Below are positions 32,869 through 43,438 of a stretch of 64,000 bases of DNA, piece after piece (positions within the stretch are counted from its first letter, which is position 1; every line of letters starts with the position of its first letter). The notes below the pieces were generated by a model. It ran no database searches, had not been told where the DNA came from, and saw only the letters and a program-made list of their open reading frames with translations. The stretch spans positions 575,887,669-575,951,668 of the forward strand of contig NC_058519.1 in assembly GCF_904849725.1 (NCBI RefSeq), written 5' to 3'. A program made the position numbers and the translations under genes. This stretch comes from Hordeum vulgare subsp. vulgare. Taxonomy: Eukaryota; Streptophyta; Magnoliopsida; Poales; Poaceae.

Positions 32869-32988
32869 TGATGCGATCATACCAGCACTAAAGCACCGGA
32901 TCCCATCAGAACTCCGAAGTTAAGCGTGCTTGGGCGAGAGTAGTACTAGGATGGGTGACCTCTTGGGAAGTCCTCGTGTTGCATTCCC
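32869..32988 (+). rRNA. 5S rRNA variant copy
   Basis: Full length with G1T (start-site base) and C95T. Confidence 0.86.
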
Positions 32989-33112
32989 CTTTTTAAATAT
33001 ATTTTTGCGCCACGTGACAAGGATGACGCGGGACCGTGATCTATATGACCTCATTTTCTTATTTTTGACGATTATTGTGTGACTTTTCCCACCGCGCTTG
33101 ACACCCAACGAC

Positions 33113-33148
<36 letters not shown>

Positions 33149-33184
33149 GGGCAAGCATAAGGAACAAATAGATAGTTGCATGTC

Positions 33185-33304
33185 GGATGCGATCATAGCA
33201 GCACTAAAGCACCGGATCCCATCAGAACTCCGAAGTTAAGCGTGCTTGGGCGAGAGTAGTACTAGGATGGGTGACCTCCTGGGAAGTCCTCGTGTTGCAT
33301 TCCC
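33185..33304 (+). rRNA. 5S rRNA variant copy
   Basis: Full length with C14G; TTTATGACG spacer. Starts a segment matching 18693-19310 and then 23658-25359. Confidence 0.92.
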
Positions 33305-33488
33305 CTTTTTAAATATATTTTTGCGCCACGTGACAAGGATGACGCGGGAGCGTGATCTATATGACCTCATTTTCTTATTTATGACGATTACTGTGTGACT
33401 TTTCCCACCGCGCTTGACACCCAACGACTAGTAGTAGTAGTAGTAGTAGTAGGGGCAAGCATAAGGAACAAATAGATAGTTGCATGTC

Positions 33489-33608
33489 GGATGCGATCAT
33501 ACCAGCACTAAAGCACCGGATCCCATCAGAACTCCGAAGTTAAGCGTGCTTGGGCGAGAGTAGTACTAGGATGGGTGACCTCCTGGGAAGTCCTCGTGTT
33601 GCATTCCC
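33489..33608 (+). rRNA. 5S rRNA (consensus)
   Basis: Full length, consensus; GATGATGCGGGA spacer. Confidence 0.95.
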
Positions 33609-33732
33609 CTTTTTAAATATATTTTTGCGCCACGTGACAAGGATGATGCGGGAGCGTGATCTATATGACCTCATTTTCTTATTTTTGACGATTACTGTGT
33701 GACTTTTCCCACCGCGCTTGACACCCAACGAC

Positions 33733-33765
<33 letters not shown>

Positions 33766-33801
33766 GGGCAAGCATCAGGAACAAATAGATAGTTGCATGT
33801 C

Positions 33802-33895
33802 GGATGCGATCATACCAGCACTAAAGCACCGGATCCCATCAGAACTCCGAAGTTAAGCGTGCTTGGGCGAGAGTAGTACTAGGATGGGTGACCTC
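33802..33895 (+). pseudogene. 5S pseudogene, 37 bp 3' deletion class
   Basis: Positions 1-94 fused to TATTTTT; flank CATCAGGAAC, as at 19310 and 23310. Confidence 0.93.
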
Positions 33896-34008
33896 TATTT
33901 TTGCGCCACGTGACAAGGATGACGCGGGAGCGTGATCTATATGACCTCATTTTCTTATTTTTGACGATTACTGTGTGACTTTTCCCACCGCGCTTGACAC
34001 CCAACGAC

Positions 34009-34075
<67 letters not shown>

Positions 34076-34076
34076 T

Positions 34077-34162
<86 letters not shown>

Positions 34163-34200
34163 TGTAGTAGTAGTAGTAGTTGTAGTAGTAGTAGTAGTAG
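34009..34200. repeat. Longest (TAG)n in the window, 192 bp
   Basis: About 64 repeats with three TTG interruptions, in the spacer of the truncated gene at 33802. Confidence 0.96.
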
Positions 34201-34236
34201 GGGCAAGCATAAGGAACAAATAGATAGTTGCATGTC

Positions 34237-34356
34237 GGATGCGATCATACCAGCACTAAAGCACCGGATCTCATCAGAACTCCGAAGTTAAGCGTGCTTG
34301 GGCGAGAGTAGTACTAGGATGGGTGACCTCCTGGGAAGTCCTCGTGTTGCATTCCC
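34237..34356 (+). rRNA. 5S rRNA variant copy
   Basis: Full length with C35T; GACGATCACTG spacer. Confidence 0.92.
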
Positions 34357-34537
34357 CTTTTTAAATATATTTTTGCGCCACGTGACAAGGATGACGCGGG
34401 AGCGTGATCTATATGACCTCATTTTCTTATTTTTGACGATCACTGTGTGACTTTTCCCACCGCGCTTGACACCCAACGACTAGTAGTAGTAGTAGTAGTA
34501 CGGGAAAGCATAAGGAACAAATAGATAGTTGCATGTC

Positions 34538-34657
34538 GGATGCGATCATAACAGCACTAAAGCATCGGATCCCATCAGAACTCCAAAGTTAAGCGTGCTT
34601 GGGCGAGAGTAGTACTAGGATGGGTGACCTCCTGGGAAGTCCTCGTGTTGCATTTCC
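34538..34657 (+). rRNA. 5S rRNA variant copy
   Basis: Full length with C14A, C28T, G48A and C118T; differs from 23959 by lacking G17A. Confidence 0.85.
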
Positions 34658-34781
34658 CTTTTTAAATATATTTTTGCGCCACGTGACAAGGATGACGCGG
34701 GACCGTGATCTATATGACCTCATTTTCTTATTTTTGACGATTACTGTGTGACTTTTCCCACCGCGCTTGACACCCAACGAC

Positions 34782-34816
<35 letters not shown>

Positions 34817-34853
34817 CGGGAAAGCATAAGGAACAAATAGATAGTTGCATGTC

Positions 34854-34967
34854 GGATGCGATCATACCAGCACTAAAGCACCGGATCCCATCAGAACTCC
34901 GAAGTTAAGCGTGCTTGGGCGAGAGTAGTACTAGGATGGGTGACCTCAGTCCTCGTGTTGCATTCCC
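34854..34967 (+). pseudogene. 5S gene with 6 nt deletion
   Basis: Positions 95-100 missing, as at 24275; the spacer shares its GACCTGATTTTC. Confidence 0.88.
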
Positions 34968-35148
34968 CTTTTTAAATATATTTTTGCGCCACGTGACAAG
35001 GATGACGCGGGACCGTGATCTATATGACCTGATTTTCTTATTTTTGACGATTACTGTGTGACTTTTCCCACCGCGCTTGACACCCAACGACTAGTAGTAG
35101 TAGTAGTAGTAGGGGCAAGCATAAGGAACAAATAGATAGTTGCATGTC

Positions 35149-35268
35149 GGATGCTATCATACCAGCACTAAATCACCGGATCCCATCAGAACTCCGAAGT
35201 TAAGCGTGCTTGGGCGAGAGTAGTACTAGGATGGGTGACCTCCTGGGAAGTCCTCGTGTTGCATTCCC
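35149..35268 (+). rRNA. 5S rRNA variant copy
   Basis: Full length with G7T and G25T; spacer GCGCCGTGTGAC lacks CACGTG. Confidence 0.88.
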
Positions 35269-35455
35269 CTTTTTAAATATATTTTTGCGCCGTGTGACAA
35301 GGATGACGCGGGAGCGTGATCTATATGACCTCATTTTCTTATTTTTGACGATTACTGTGTGACTTTTCCCACCGCGCTTGACACCCAACGACTAGTAGTA
35401 GTAGTAGTAGTAGTAGTAGGGGCAAACATAAGGAACAAATAGATAGTTGCATGTC

Positions 35456-35549
35456 GGATGCGATCATACCAGCACTAAAGCACCGGATCCCATCAGAACT
35501 CCGAAGTTAAGCGTGCTTGGGCGAGAGTAGTACTAGGATGGGTGACCTC
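35456..35549 (+). pseudogene. 5S pseudogene, 37 bp 3' deletion class
   Basis: Positions 1-94 fused to TATTTTT; counterpart of 24877. Confidence 0.93.
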
Positions 35550-35662
35550 TATTTTTGCGCCACGTGACAAGGATGACGCGGGAGCGTGATCTATATGACC
35601 TCATTTTCTTATTTTTGACGATTACTGTGTGACTTTTCCCACCGCGCTTGACACCCAACGAC

Positions 35663-35708
<46 letters not shown>

Positions 35709-35773
35709 TGTAGTACTGGTAGTAGTAGTTGTAGTAGTAGTAGTAGTAGTAGTTGTAGTAGTAGTAGTAGTAG
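35663..35773. repeat. (TAG)n, 111 bp, several interruptions
   Basis: Contains TTG interruptions and one TACTGGTAG segment; in the spacer of the truncated gene at 35456. Confidence 0.94.
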
Positions 35774-35809
35774 GGGAAAGCATAAGGAACAAATAGATAG
35801 TTGCATGTC

Positions 35810-35929
35810 GGATGCGATCATACCAGCACTAAAGCACCGGATCCCATCAGAACTCCGAAGTTAAGCGTGCTTGGGCGAGAGTAGTACTAGGATGGGTGAC
35901 CTCCTGGGAAGTCCTCGTGTTGCATTCCC
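35810..35929 (+). rRNA. 5S rRNA (consensus)
   Basis: Full length, consensus; after this unit the order jumps to match the segment starting at 27969. Confidence 0.95.
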
Positions 35930-36110
35930 CTTTTTAAATATATTTTTGCGCCACGTGACAAGGATGACGCGGGAGCGTGATCTATATGACCTCATTTTCT
36001 TATTTTTGACGATTACTGTGTGACTTTTCCCACCGCGCTTGACACCCAACGACTAGTAGTAGTAGTAGTAGTAGGGGCAAGCATAAGGAACAAATAGATA
36101 GTTGCATGTC

Positions 36111-36230
36111 GGATGCGATCATACCAGCACTAAAGCACCGGATCCCATCAGAACTCCAAAGTTAAGCGTGCTTGGGCGAGAGTAGTACTAGGATGGGTGA
36201 CCTCCTGGGAAGTCCTTGTGTTGCATTCCC
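36111..36230 (+). rRNA. 5S rRNA variant copy
   Basis: Full length with G48A and C107T. Confidence 0.9.
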
Positions 36231-36420
36231 CTTTTTAAATATATTTTTGCGCCACGTGACAAGGATGACGCGGGACCGTGATCTATATGACCTCATTTTC
36301 TTATTTTTGACGATTACTGTGTGACTTTTCCCACCGCGCTTGACACCCAACGACTAGTAGTAGTAGTAGTAGTAGTAGTAGTAGGGGCAAGCATAAGGAA
36401 CAAATAGATAGTTGCATGTC

Positions 36421-36540
36421 GGATGCGATCATACCAGCACTAAAGCACCGGATCCCATCAGAACTCCGAAGTTAAGCGTGCTTTGGCGAGAGTAGTACTA
36501 GGATGGGTGACCTCCTGGGAAGTCCTCGTGTTGCATTCCC
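36421..36540 (+). rRNA. 5S rRNA variant copy
   Basis: Full length with G64T (A box); spacer TTTTTACGCC. Confidence 0.86.
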
Positions 36541-36718
36541 CTTTTTAAATATATTTTTACGCCACGTGACAAGGATGACGCGGGAGCGTGATCTATATGA
36601 CCTCATTTTCTTATTTTTGACGATTACTGTGTGACTTTTCCCACCGCGCTTGACACCCAACGACTAGTAGTAGTAGTAGTAGGGGCAAGCATAAGGAACA
36701 AATAGATAGTTTCATGTC

Positions 36719-36838
36719 GGATGCGATCATACCAGCACTAAAGCACCGGATCCCATCAGAACTCTGAAGTTAAGCGTGCTTGGGCGAGAGTAGTACTAGG
36801 ATGGGTGACCTCCTGGGAAGTCCTCGTGTTGCATTCCC
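36719..36838 (+). rRNA. 5S rRNA variant copy
   Basis: Full length with C47T; flank GTTTCATGTC. Confidence 0.91.
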
Positions 36839-36961
36839 CTTTTTAAATATATTTTTGCGCCACGTGACAAGGATGACGCGGGACCGTCATCTATATGACC
36901 TCATTTTCTTATTTTTGACGATTACTGTGTGACTTTTTCCACCGCGCTTGACACCAACGAC

Positions 36962-36996
<35 letters not shown>

Positions 36997-37039
36997 GTAG
37001 TAGGGGCAAGCATAAGGAACAAATAGATACTTGCATGTC

Positions 37040-37159
37040 GGATGCGATCATACCAGCACTAAAGCACCGGATCCCATCAGAACTCTGAAGTTAAGCGTGC
37101 TTGGGCGAGAGTAGTACTAGGATGGGTGACCTCCTGGGAAGTCCTCGTGTTGCATTCCC
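37040..37159 (+). rRNA. 5S rRNA variant copy
   Basis: Full length with C47T; flank AGATACTTGC. Confidence 0.91.
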
Positions 37160-37340
37160 CTTTTTAAATATATTTTTGCGCCACGTGACAAGGATGACGC
37201 GGGAGCGTGATCTATATGACCTCATTTTCTTATTTTTGACGATTACTGTGTGCCTTTTCCCACCGTGCTTGACACCCAACGACTAGTAGTAGTAGTAGTA
37301 GTAGGGGCAAGCATAAGGAACAAATAGATAGTTGCATGTC

Positions 37341-37460
37341 GGATGCGATCATACCAGCACTAAAGCACCGGATCCCATCGGAACTCCGAAGTTAAGCGTG
37401 CTTGGGCTAGAGTAGTACTAGGATGGGTGACCTCCTGGGAAGTCCTCGTGTTGCATTCCC
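37341..37460 (+). rRNA. 5S rRNA variant copy
   Basis: Full length with A40G and G68T (IE). Combines markers found separately at 29838 and 30446, so it looks like a recombinant unit. Confidence 0.86.
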
Positions 37461-37644
37461 CTTTTTAAATATATTTTTGCGCCACGTGACAAGGATGACG
37501 CGGGAGCGTGATCTATATGACCTCATTTTCTTATTTTTGACGATTACTGTGTGACTTTTCCCACCGCGCTTGACACCCAACGACTACTAGTAGTAGTAGT
37601 AGTAGTAGGGGCAAGCATAAGGAACAAATAGATAGTTGCATGTC

Positions 37645-37764
37645 GGATGCGATCATACCAGCACTAAAGCACCGGATCCCATCAGAACTCCGAAGTTAAG
37701 CTTGCTTGGGCGAGAGTAGTACTAGGATGGGTGACCTCCCGGGAAGTCCTCGTGTTGCATTCCC
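37645..37764 (+). rRNA. 5S rRNA variant copy
   Basis: Full length with G58T (A box) and T96C; spacer GCGCCCCGTGAC. Confidence 0.85.
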
Positions 37765-37963
37765 CTTTTTAAATATATTTTTGCGCCCCGTGACAAGGAT
37801 GACGCGGGAGCGTGATCTATATGACCTCATTTTCTTATTTTTGACGATTACTGTGTGACTTTTCCCACCGCGCTTGACACCCAACGACTAGTAGTAGTAG
37901 TAGTAGTAGTAGTACTAGTAGTAGTAGGGGCAAGCATAAGGAACAAATAGATAGTTGCATGTC

Positions 37964-38083
37964 GGGTGCGATCATACCAGCACTAAAGCACCGGATCCCA
38001 TCAGAACTCCGAAGTTAAGCGCGCTTGGGCGAGAGTAGTACTAGGATGGGTGACCTCCTGGGAAGTCCTCGTGTTGCATTCCC
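37964..38083 (+). rRNA. 5S rRNA variant copy
   Basis: Full length with A3G and T59C (A box). Confidence 0.86.
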
Positions 38084-38267
38084 CTTTTTAAATATATTTT
38101 TGCGCCACGTGACAAGGATGACGCGGGACCGTGATCTATATGACCTCATTTTCTTATTTTTGACGATTACTGTGTGACTTTTCCCACCGCGCTTGACACC
38201 CAACGACTAGTAGTAGTAGTAGTAGTAGTAGGGGCAAGCATAAGGAACAAATAGATAGTTGCATGTC

Positions 38268-38387
38268 GAATGCGATCATACCAGCACTAAAGCACCGGAT
38301 CCCATCAGAACTCCGAAGTTAAGCGTGCTTGGGCGAGAGTAGTACTAGGATGGGTGACCTCCTGGGAAGTCCTCGTGTTGCATTCCC
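38268..38387 (+). rRNA. 5S rRNA variant copy
   Basis: Full length with G2A. Confidence 0.91.
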
Positions 38388-38510
38388 TTTTTAAATATAT
38401 TTTTGCGCCACGTGACAAGGATGACGCGGGAGCGTGATCTATATGACCCCATTTTCTTATTTTTGACGATTACTGTGTGACTTTTGCCACCGCGCTTGAC
38501 ACCCAACGAC

Positions 38511-38546
<36 letters not shown>

Positions 38547-38582
38547 GGGCAAGCATAAGGAACAAATAGATAGTTGCATGTC

Positions 38583-38702
38583 GGATGCGATCATACCAGC
38601 ACTAAAGCACCGGATCCCATCAGAACTCCGAAGTTAAGCGTGCTTGGGCGAGAGTAGTACTAGGATGGGTGACCTCTTGGGAAGTCCTCGTGTTGCATTC
38701 CC
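38583..38702 (+). rRNA. 5S rRNA variant copy
   Basis: Full length with C95T. Confidence 0.92.
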
Positions 38703-38826
38703 CTTTTTAAATATATTTTTGCGCCACGTGACAAGGATGACGCGGGACCGTGATCTATATGACCTTATTTTCTTATTTTTGACGATTATTGTGTGACTTT
38801 TTCCACCGCGCTTGACACCCAACGAC

Positions 38827-38874
<48 letters not shown>

Positions 38875-38910
38875 GGGCAAGCATAAGGAACAAATAGATA
38901 GTTGCATGTC

Positions 38911-39030
38911 GGATGCGATCATACCAGCACTAAAGCACCGGATCCCATCAGAACTTCGAAGTTAAGCGTGCTTGGGCGAGAGTAGTACTAGGATGGGTGA
39001 CCTCTTGGGAAGTCCTCGTGTTGCATTCCC
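38911..39030 (+). rRNA. 5S rRNA variant copy
   Basis: Full length with C46T and C95T; lacks the G31T of its counterpart at 32007. Confidence 0.9.
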
Positions 39031-39211
39031 CTTTTTAAATATATTTTTGCGCCACGTGACAAGGATGACGCGGGACCGTGATCTATATGACCTCATTTTC
39101 TTATTTTTGACGATTACTGTGTGACTTTTCCCACCGCGCTTGACACCCAACCACTAGTAGTAGTAGTAGTAGTAGGGGCAAGCATAAGGAACAAATAGAT
39201 AGTTGCATGTC

Positions 39212-39293
39212 GGATGCGATCATACCAGCACTAAAGCACCGGATCCCATCAGAACTCCGAAGTTAAGCGTGGAAGTCCTCGTGTTGCATTCCC
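39212..39293 (+). pseudogene. 5S pseudogene, 38 nt internal deletion
   Basis: Same junction as at 32308; 82 nt remain and the IE and C box are absent. Confidence 0.93.
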
Positions 39294-39474
39294 CTTTTTA
39301 AATATATTTTTGCGCCACGTGACAAGGATGACGCGGGACCGTGATCTATATGACCTCATTTTCTTATTTTTGACGATTACTGTGTGACTTTTCCCACCGC
39401 GCTTGACACCCAACGACTAGTAGTAGTAGTAGTAATAGGGGCAAGCATAAGGAACAAATAGATAGTTGCATGTC

Positions 39475-39594
39475 GGATGCGATCATACCAGCACTAAAGC
39501 ACCGGATCCCATCAGAACTCCGAAGTTAAGCGTGCTTGGGCGAGAGTAGTACTAGGATGGGTGACCTCCTGGGAAGTCCTCATGTTGCATTCCC
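39475..39594 (+). rRNA. 5S rRNA variant copy
   Basis: Full length with G108A; C at -1. Confidence 0.91.
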
Positions 39595-39772
39595 CTTTTT
39601 AAATATATTTTTGCGCCACGTGACAAGGATGACGCGGGAGCGTGATCTATATGACCTCATTTTCTTATTTTTGACGATTAGTGTGTGACTTTTTCCACCG
39701 CGCTTGACACCCAACGACTAGTAGTAGTAGTAGTAGGGGCAAGCATAAGGAACAAATAGATAGTTGCATGTC

Positions 39773-39892
39773 TGATGCGATCATACCAGCACTAAAGCAC
39801 CGGATCCCATCAGAACTCCGAAGTTAAGCGTGCTTGGGCGAGAGTAGTACTAGGATGGGTGACCTCCTGGGAAGTCCTCGTGTTGCATTCCC
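39773..39892 (+). rRNA. 5S rRNA variant copy
   Basis: Full length with G1T; spacer TTTTTAAGTATA. Confidence 0.87.
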
Positions 39893-40076
39893 CTTTTTAA
39901 GTATATTTTTGCGCCACGTGACAAGGATGACGCGGGACCGTGATCTATATGACCTCATTTTCTTATTTTTGACGATTACTGTGTGACTTTTCCCACCGCG
40001 CTTGACACCCAACGACTAGTAGTAGTAGTAGTAGTAGTAGGGGCAAGCATAAGGAACAAATAGATAGTTGCATGAC

Positions 40077-40196
40077 GGATGCGATCATACCAGCACTAAA
40101 GCACCGGATCCCATCAGAACTCCGAAGTTAAGCGTGCTTGGGCGAGAGTAGTACTAGGATGGGTGACCTCCTGGGAAGTCCTCGTGTTGCATTCCC
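40077..40196 (+). rRNA. 5S rRNA (consensus)
   Basis: Consensus gene; flank CATGAC (-2 T to A); spacer TTTTTCGCCACG lacks one G. Confidence 0.94.
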
Positions 40197-40373
40197 CTTT
40201 TTAAATATATTTTTCGCCACGTGACAAGGATGACGCGGGAGCGTGATCTATATGACCTCATTTTCTTATTTTTGACGATTACTGTGTGACTTTTCCCACC
40301 GCGCTTGACACCCAACGACTAGTAGTAGTAGTAGTAGCGGCAAACATAAAGAACAAATAGATAGTTGCATGTC

Positions 40374-40493
40374 GGATACGATCATACCAGCACTAAAGCA
40401 CCGGATCCCATCAGAACTCCGAAGTTAAGCATGCTTGGGCGAGAGTAGTACTAGGATGGGTGACCTCCTGGGAAGTCCTCGTGTTGCATTCCC
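40374..40493 (+). rRNA. 5S rRNA variant copy
   Basis: Full length with G5A (helix I) and G58A (A box); preceded by the flank variant AGCGGCAAACATAAAG. Confidence 0.82.
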
Positions 40494-40680
40494 CTTTTTA
40501 AATATATTTTTGCGCCCCGTGACAAGGATGACGCGGGACCGTGATCTATATGACCTCATTTTCTTATTTTTGACGATTACTGTGTGACTTTTCCCACCGC
40601 GCTTGACACCCAACAACTAGTAGTAGTAGTAGTAGTAGTAGTAGGGGCAAGCATAAGGAACAAATAGATAGTTGCATGTC

Positions 40681-40800
40681 GGATGCGATCATACCAGCAC
40701 TAAAGCACCGGATCCCATCAGAACTCCGAAGTTAAGCGTGCTTGGGCGAGAGTAGTACTAGGATTGGTGAGCTCCTGGGAAGTCCTCGTGTTGCATTCCC
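40681..40800 (+). rRNA. 5S rRNA variant copy
   Basis: Full length with G85T and C91G, both in the C box region. Confidence 0.82.
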
Positions 40801-40990
40801 CTTTTTAAATATATTTTTGCGCCACGTGACAAGGATGACGCGGGACCGTGATCTATATGACCTCATTTTCTTATTTTTGACGATTACTGTGTGACTTTTC
40901 CCACCGCGCTTGACACCCAACGACTAGTAGTAGTAGTAGTAGTAGTAGTAGTAGGGGCAAGCATAAGGAACAAATAGATAGTTGCATGTC

Positions 40991-41110
40991 GGATGCGATC
41001 ATACCAGCACTAAAGCACCGGATCCCATCAGAACTCCGAAGTTAAGCGTGCTTGGGCGAGAGTAGTACTAGGATGGGTGACCTCCTGGGAAGTCCTCGTG
41101 TTGCATTTCC
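40991..41110 (+). rRNA. 5S rRNA variant copy
   Basis: Full length with C118T. Confidence 0.91.
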
Positions 41111-41288
41111 CTTTTTAAATATATTTTTGCGCCACGTGACAAGGATGACGCGGGAGCGTGATCTATATGACCTCATTTTCTTATTTTTGACGATTACTGT
41201 GTGACTATTTCCACCGCGCTTGACACCCAACGACTAGTAGTAGTAGTAGTAGGGGCAAGCATAAGGAACAAATAGATAGTTGCATGTC

Positions 41289-41408
41289 GGATGCGATCAT
41301 ACCAGCACTAAAGCACCGGATCCCATCAGAACTTCGAAGTTAAGCGTGCTTGGGCGAGAGTAGTACTAGGATGGGTGAGCTCCTGGGAAGTCCTCGTGTT
41401 GCATTCCC
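41289..41408 (+). rRNA. 5S rRNA variant copy
   Basis: Full length with C46T and C91G (C box). Confidence 0.86.
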
Positions 41409-41598
41409 CTTTTTAAATATATTTTTGCGCCACGTGACAAGGATGACGCGGGAGCGTGATCTATATGACCTCATTTTCTTATTTTTGACGATTACTGTGT
41501 GACTTTTTCCACCGCGCTTGACACCCAACGACTAGTAGTAGTAGTAGTAGTAGTAGTAGTAGGGGCAAGCATAAGGAACAAATAGATAGTTGCATGTC

Positions 41599-41718
41599 GG
41601 ATGCGATCATACCAGCACTAAAGCACCGGATCCCATCAGAACTTCGAAGTTAAGCGTGCTTGGGCGAGAGTAGTACTAGGATGAGTGACCTCCTGGGAAG
41701 TCCTCGTGTTGCATTCCC
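41599..41718 (+). rRNA. 5S rRNA variant copy
   Basis: Full length with C46T and G86A (C box). Twin at 46204. Confidence 0.85.
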
Positions 41719-41899
41719 CTTTTTAAATATATTTTTGCGCCACGTGACAAGGATGACGCGGGACCGTGATCTATATGACCTCATTTTCTTATTTTTGACG
41801 ATTACTGTGTGACTTTTCCCACCGCGCTTGACACCCAACGACTAGTAGTAGTAGTAGTAGTAGGGGCAAGCATAAGGAACAAATAGATAGTTCCATGTC

Positions 41900-42019
41900 G
41901 GATGCGATCATACCAGCACTAAAGCACCGGATCCCATCAGAACTACGAAGTTAAGCGTGCTTGGGCGAGAGTAGTACTAGGATGGGTGACCTCCTGGGAA
42001 GTCCTCGTGTTGCATTCCC
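41900..42019 (+). rRNA. 5S rRNA variant copy
   Basis: Full length with C46A; spacer TTTTTCGCCACG. Twin at 46508. Confidence 0.91.
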
Positions 42020-42193
42020 CTTTTTAAATATATTTTTCGCCACGTGACAAGGATGACGCGGGAGCGTGATCTATATGACCTCATTTTCTTATTTTTGACG
42101 ATTACTGTGTGACTTTTCCCACCGCGCTTGACACCCAACGACTAGTAGTAGTAGTAGCGGCAAACATAAAGAACAAATAGATAGTTGCATGTC

Positions 42194-42313
42194 GGATGCG
42201 ATCATACCAGCACTAAAGCACCGGATCCCATCAGAACTCCGAAGTTAAGCGTGCTTGGGCGAGAGTAGTACTAGGATGGGTGACCTCCTGGGAAGTCCTC
42301 GTGTTGCATTCCC
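42194..42313 (+). rRNA. 5S rRNA (consensus)
   Basis: Full length, consensus; spacer GCGCCCCGTGAC and CCCAACAACTAG. Confidence 0.95.
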
Positions 42314-42437
42314 CTTTTTAAATATATTTTTGCGCCCCGTGACAAGGATGACGCGGGACCGTGATCTATATGACCTCATTTTCTTATTTTTAACGATTAC
42401 TGTGTGACTTTTCCCACCGCGCTTGACACCCAACAAC

Positions 42438-42449
42438 TAGTAGTAGTAG
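42438..42449. repeat. Shortest TAG tract, 4 repeats
   Basis: Lower end of the TAG length range in the window. Confidence 0.93.
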
Positions 42450-42485
42450 GGGCAAGCATAAGGAACAAATAGATAGTTGCATGTT

Positions 42486-42605
42486 GGATGCGATCATTCC
42501 AGCACTAAAGCACCGGATCCCATCAGAACTCCGAAGTTAAGCGTGCTTGGGCGAGAGTAGTACTAGGATGGGTGACCTCCTGGGAAGTCCTCGTGTTGCA
42601 TTCCC
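42486..42605 (+). rRNA. 5S rRNA variant copy (-1 T)
   Basis: Full length with A13T and T at -1; spacer GACCACATTTTC. Confidence 0.89.
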
Positions 42606-42789
42606 CTTTTTAAATATATTTTTGCGCCACGTGACAAGGATGACGCGGGAGCGTGATCTATATGACCACATTTTCTTATTTTTGATGATTACTGTGTGAC
42701 TTTTCCCACCGCGCTTGACACCCAACGACTAGTAGTAGTAGTAGTAGTAGTAGGGGCAAGCATAAGGAACAAATAGATAGTTGCATGTC

Positions 42790-42932
42790 GGATGCGATCA
42801 TACCAGCACTAAAGCACCAGATCCCATCAGAACTCCGAAGTTAAGCGTGCTTGGGCGAGAGTAGTACTAGGATGGGTGAGAGAGTAGTACTAGGATGGAT
42901 GACCTCCTGGGAAGTCCTCGTGTTGCATTCCC
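42790..42932 (+). pseudogene. 5S gene with 23 nt internal duplication
   Basis: The 23 bp from GAGAGTAGTACTAGG to GGGTGA is repeated in tandem, giving 143 nt with two IE/C box segments. The second copy reads GGATGGATGACC. Also G30A. It probably cannot fold as normal 5S RNA; the effect on TFIIIA binding is unknown. Twin at 47961. Confidence 0.92.
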
Positions 42933-43113
42933 CTTTTTAAATATATTTTTGCGCCACGTGACAAGGATGACGCGGGAGCGTGATCTATATGACCTCATTT
43001 TCTTATTTTTGACGTTTACTGTGTGACTTTTCCCACCGCGCTTGACACCCAACGACTAGTAATAGTAGTAGTAGTAGGGGCAAGCATAAGGAACAAATAG
43101 ATAGTTGCATGTC

Positions 43114-43233
43114 GGATGCGATCATACCAGCACTAAAGCACCGGATCCCATCAGAACTCCGAAGTTAAGCGTGCTTGGGCGAGAGTAGTACTACGATGGG
43201 TGACCTCCTGGGAAGTCCTCGTGTTGCATTCCC
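43114..43233 (+). rRNA. 5S rRNA variant copy
   Basis: Full length with G81C (C box). Same at 48285 and 51664. Confidence 0.85.
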
Positions 43234-43360
43234 CTTTTTAAATATATTTTTGCGCCACGTGACAAGGATGACGCGGGACCGTGATCTATATGACCTCATT
43301 TTCTTATTTTTGACGATTATTGTGTGACTTTTCCCACCGCGCTTGACACCCAACGACTAC

Positions 43361-43402
<42 letters not shown>

Positions 43403-43438
43403 GGGCAAGCATAAGGAACAAATAGATAGTTGCATGTC

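Larger units (their letters stand above)
30446..33108 (+). repeat. Segmental duplication, left copy (about 2.6 kb)
   Basis: Units at 30446, 30750, 31069, 31370, 31679, 32007, 32308, 32571 and 32869 correspond in order to 37341, 37645, 37964, 38268, 38583, 38911, 39212, 39475 and 39773, about 6.9 kb apart, sharing G58T+T96C, A3G+T59C, G2A, C95T, the 38 nt deletion, G108A and G1T. Confidence 0.9.
37341..40020 (+). repeat. Segmental duplication, right copy
   Basis: Counterpart of 30446-33108 (see there). Upstream, 36111-37040 matches 27969-28908, so the four units 29212-30145 of the other copy are missing here. Confidence 0.88.
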
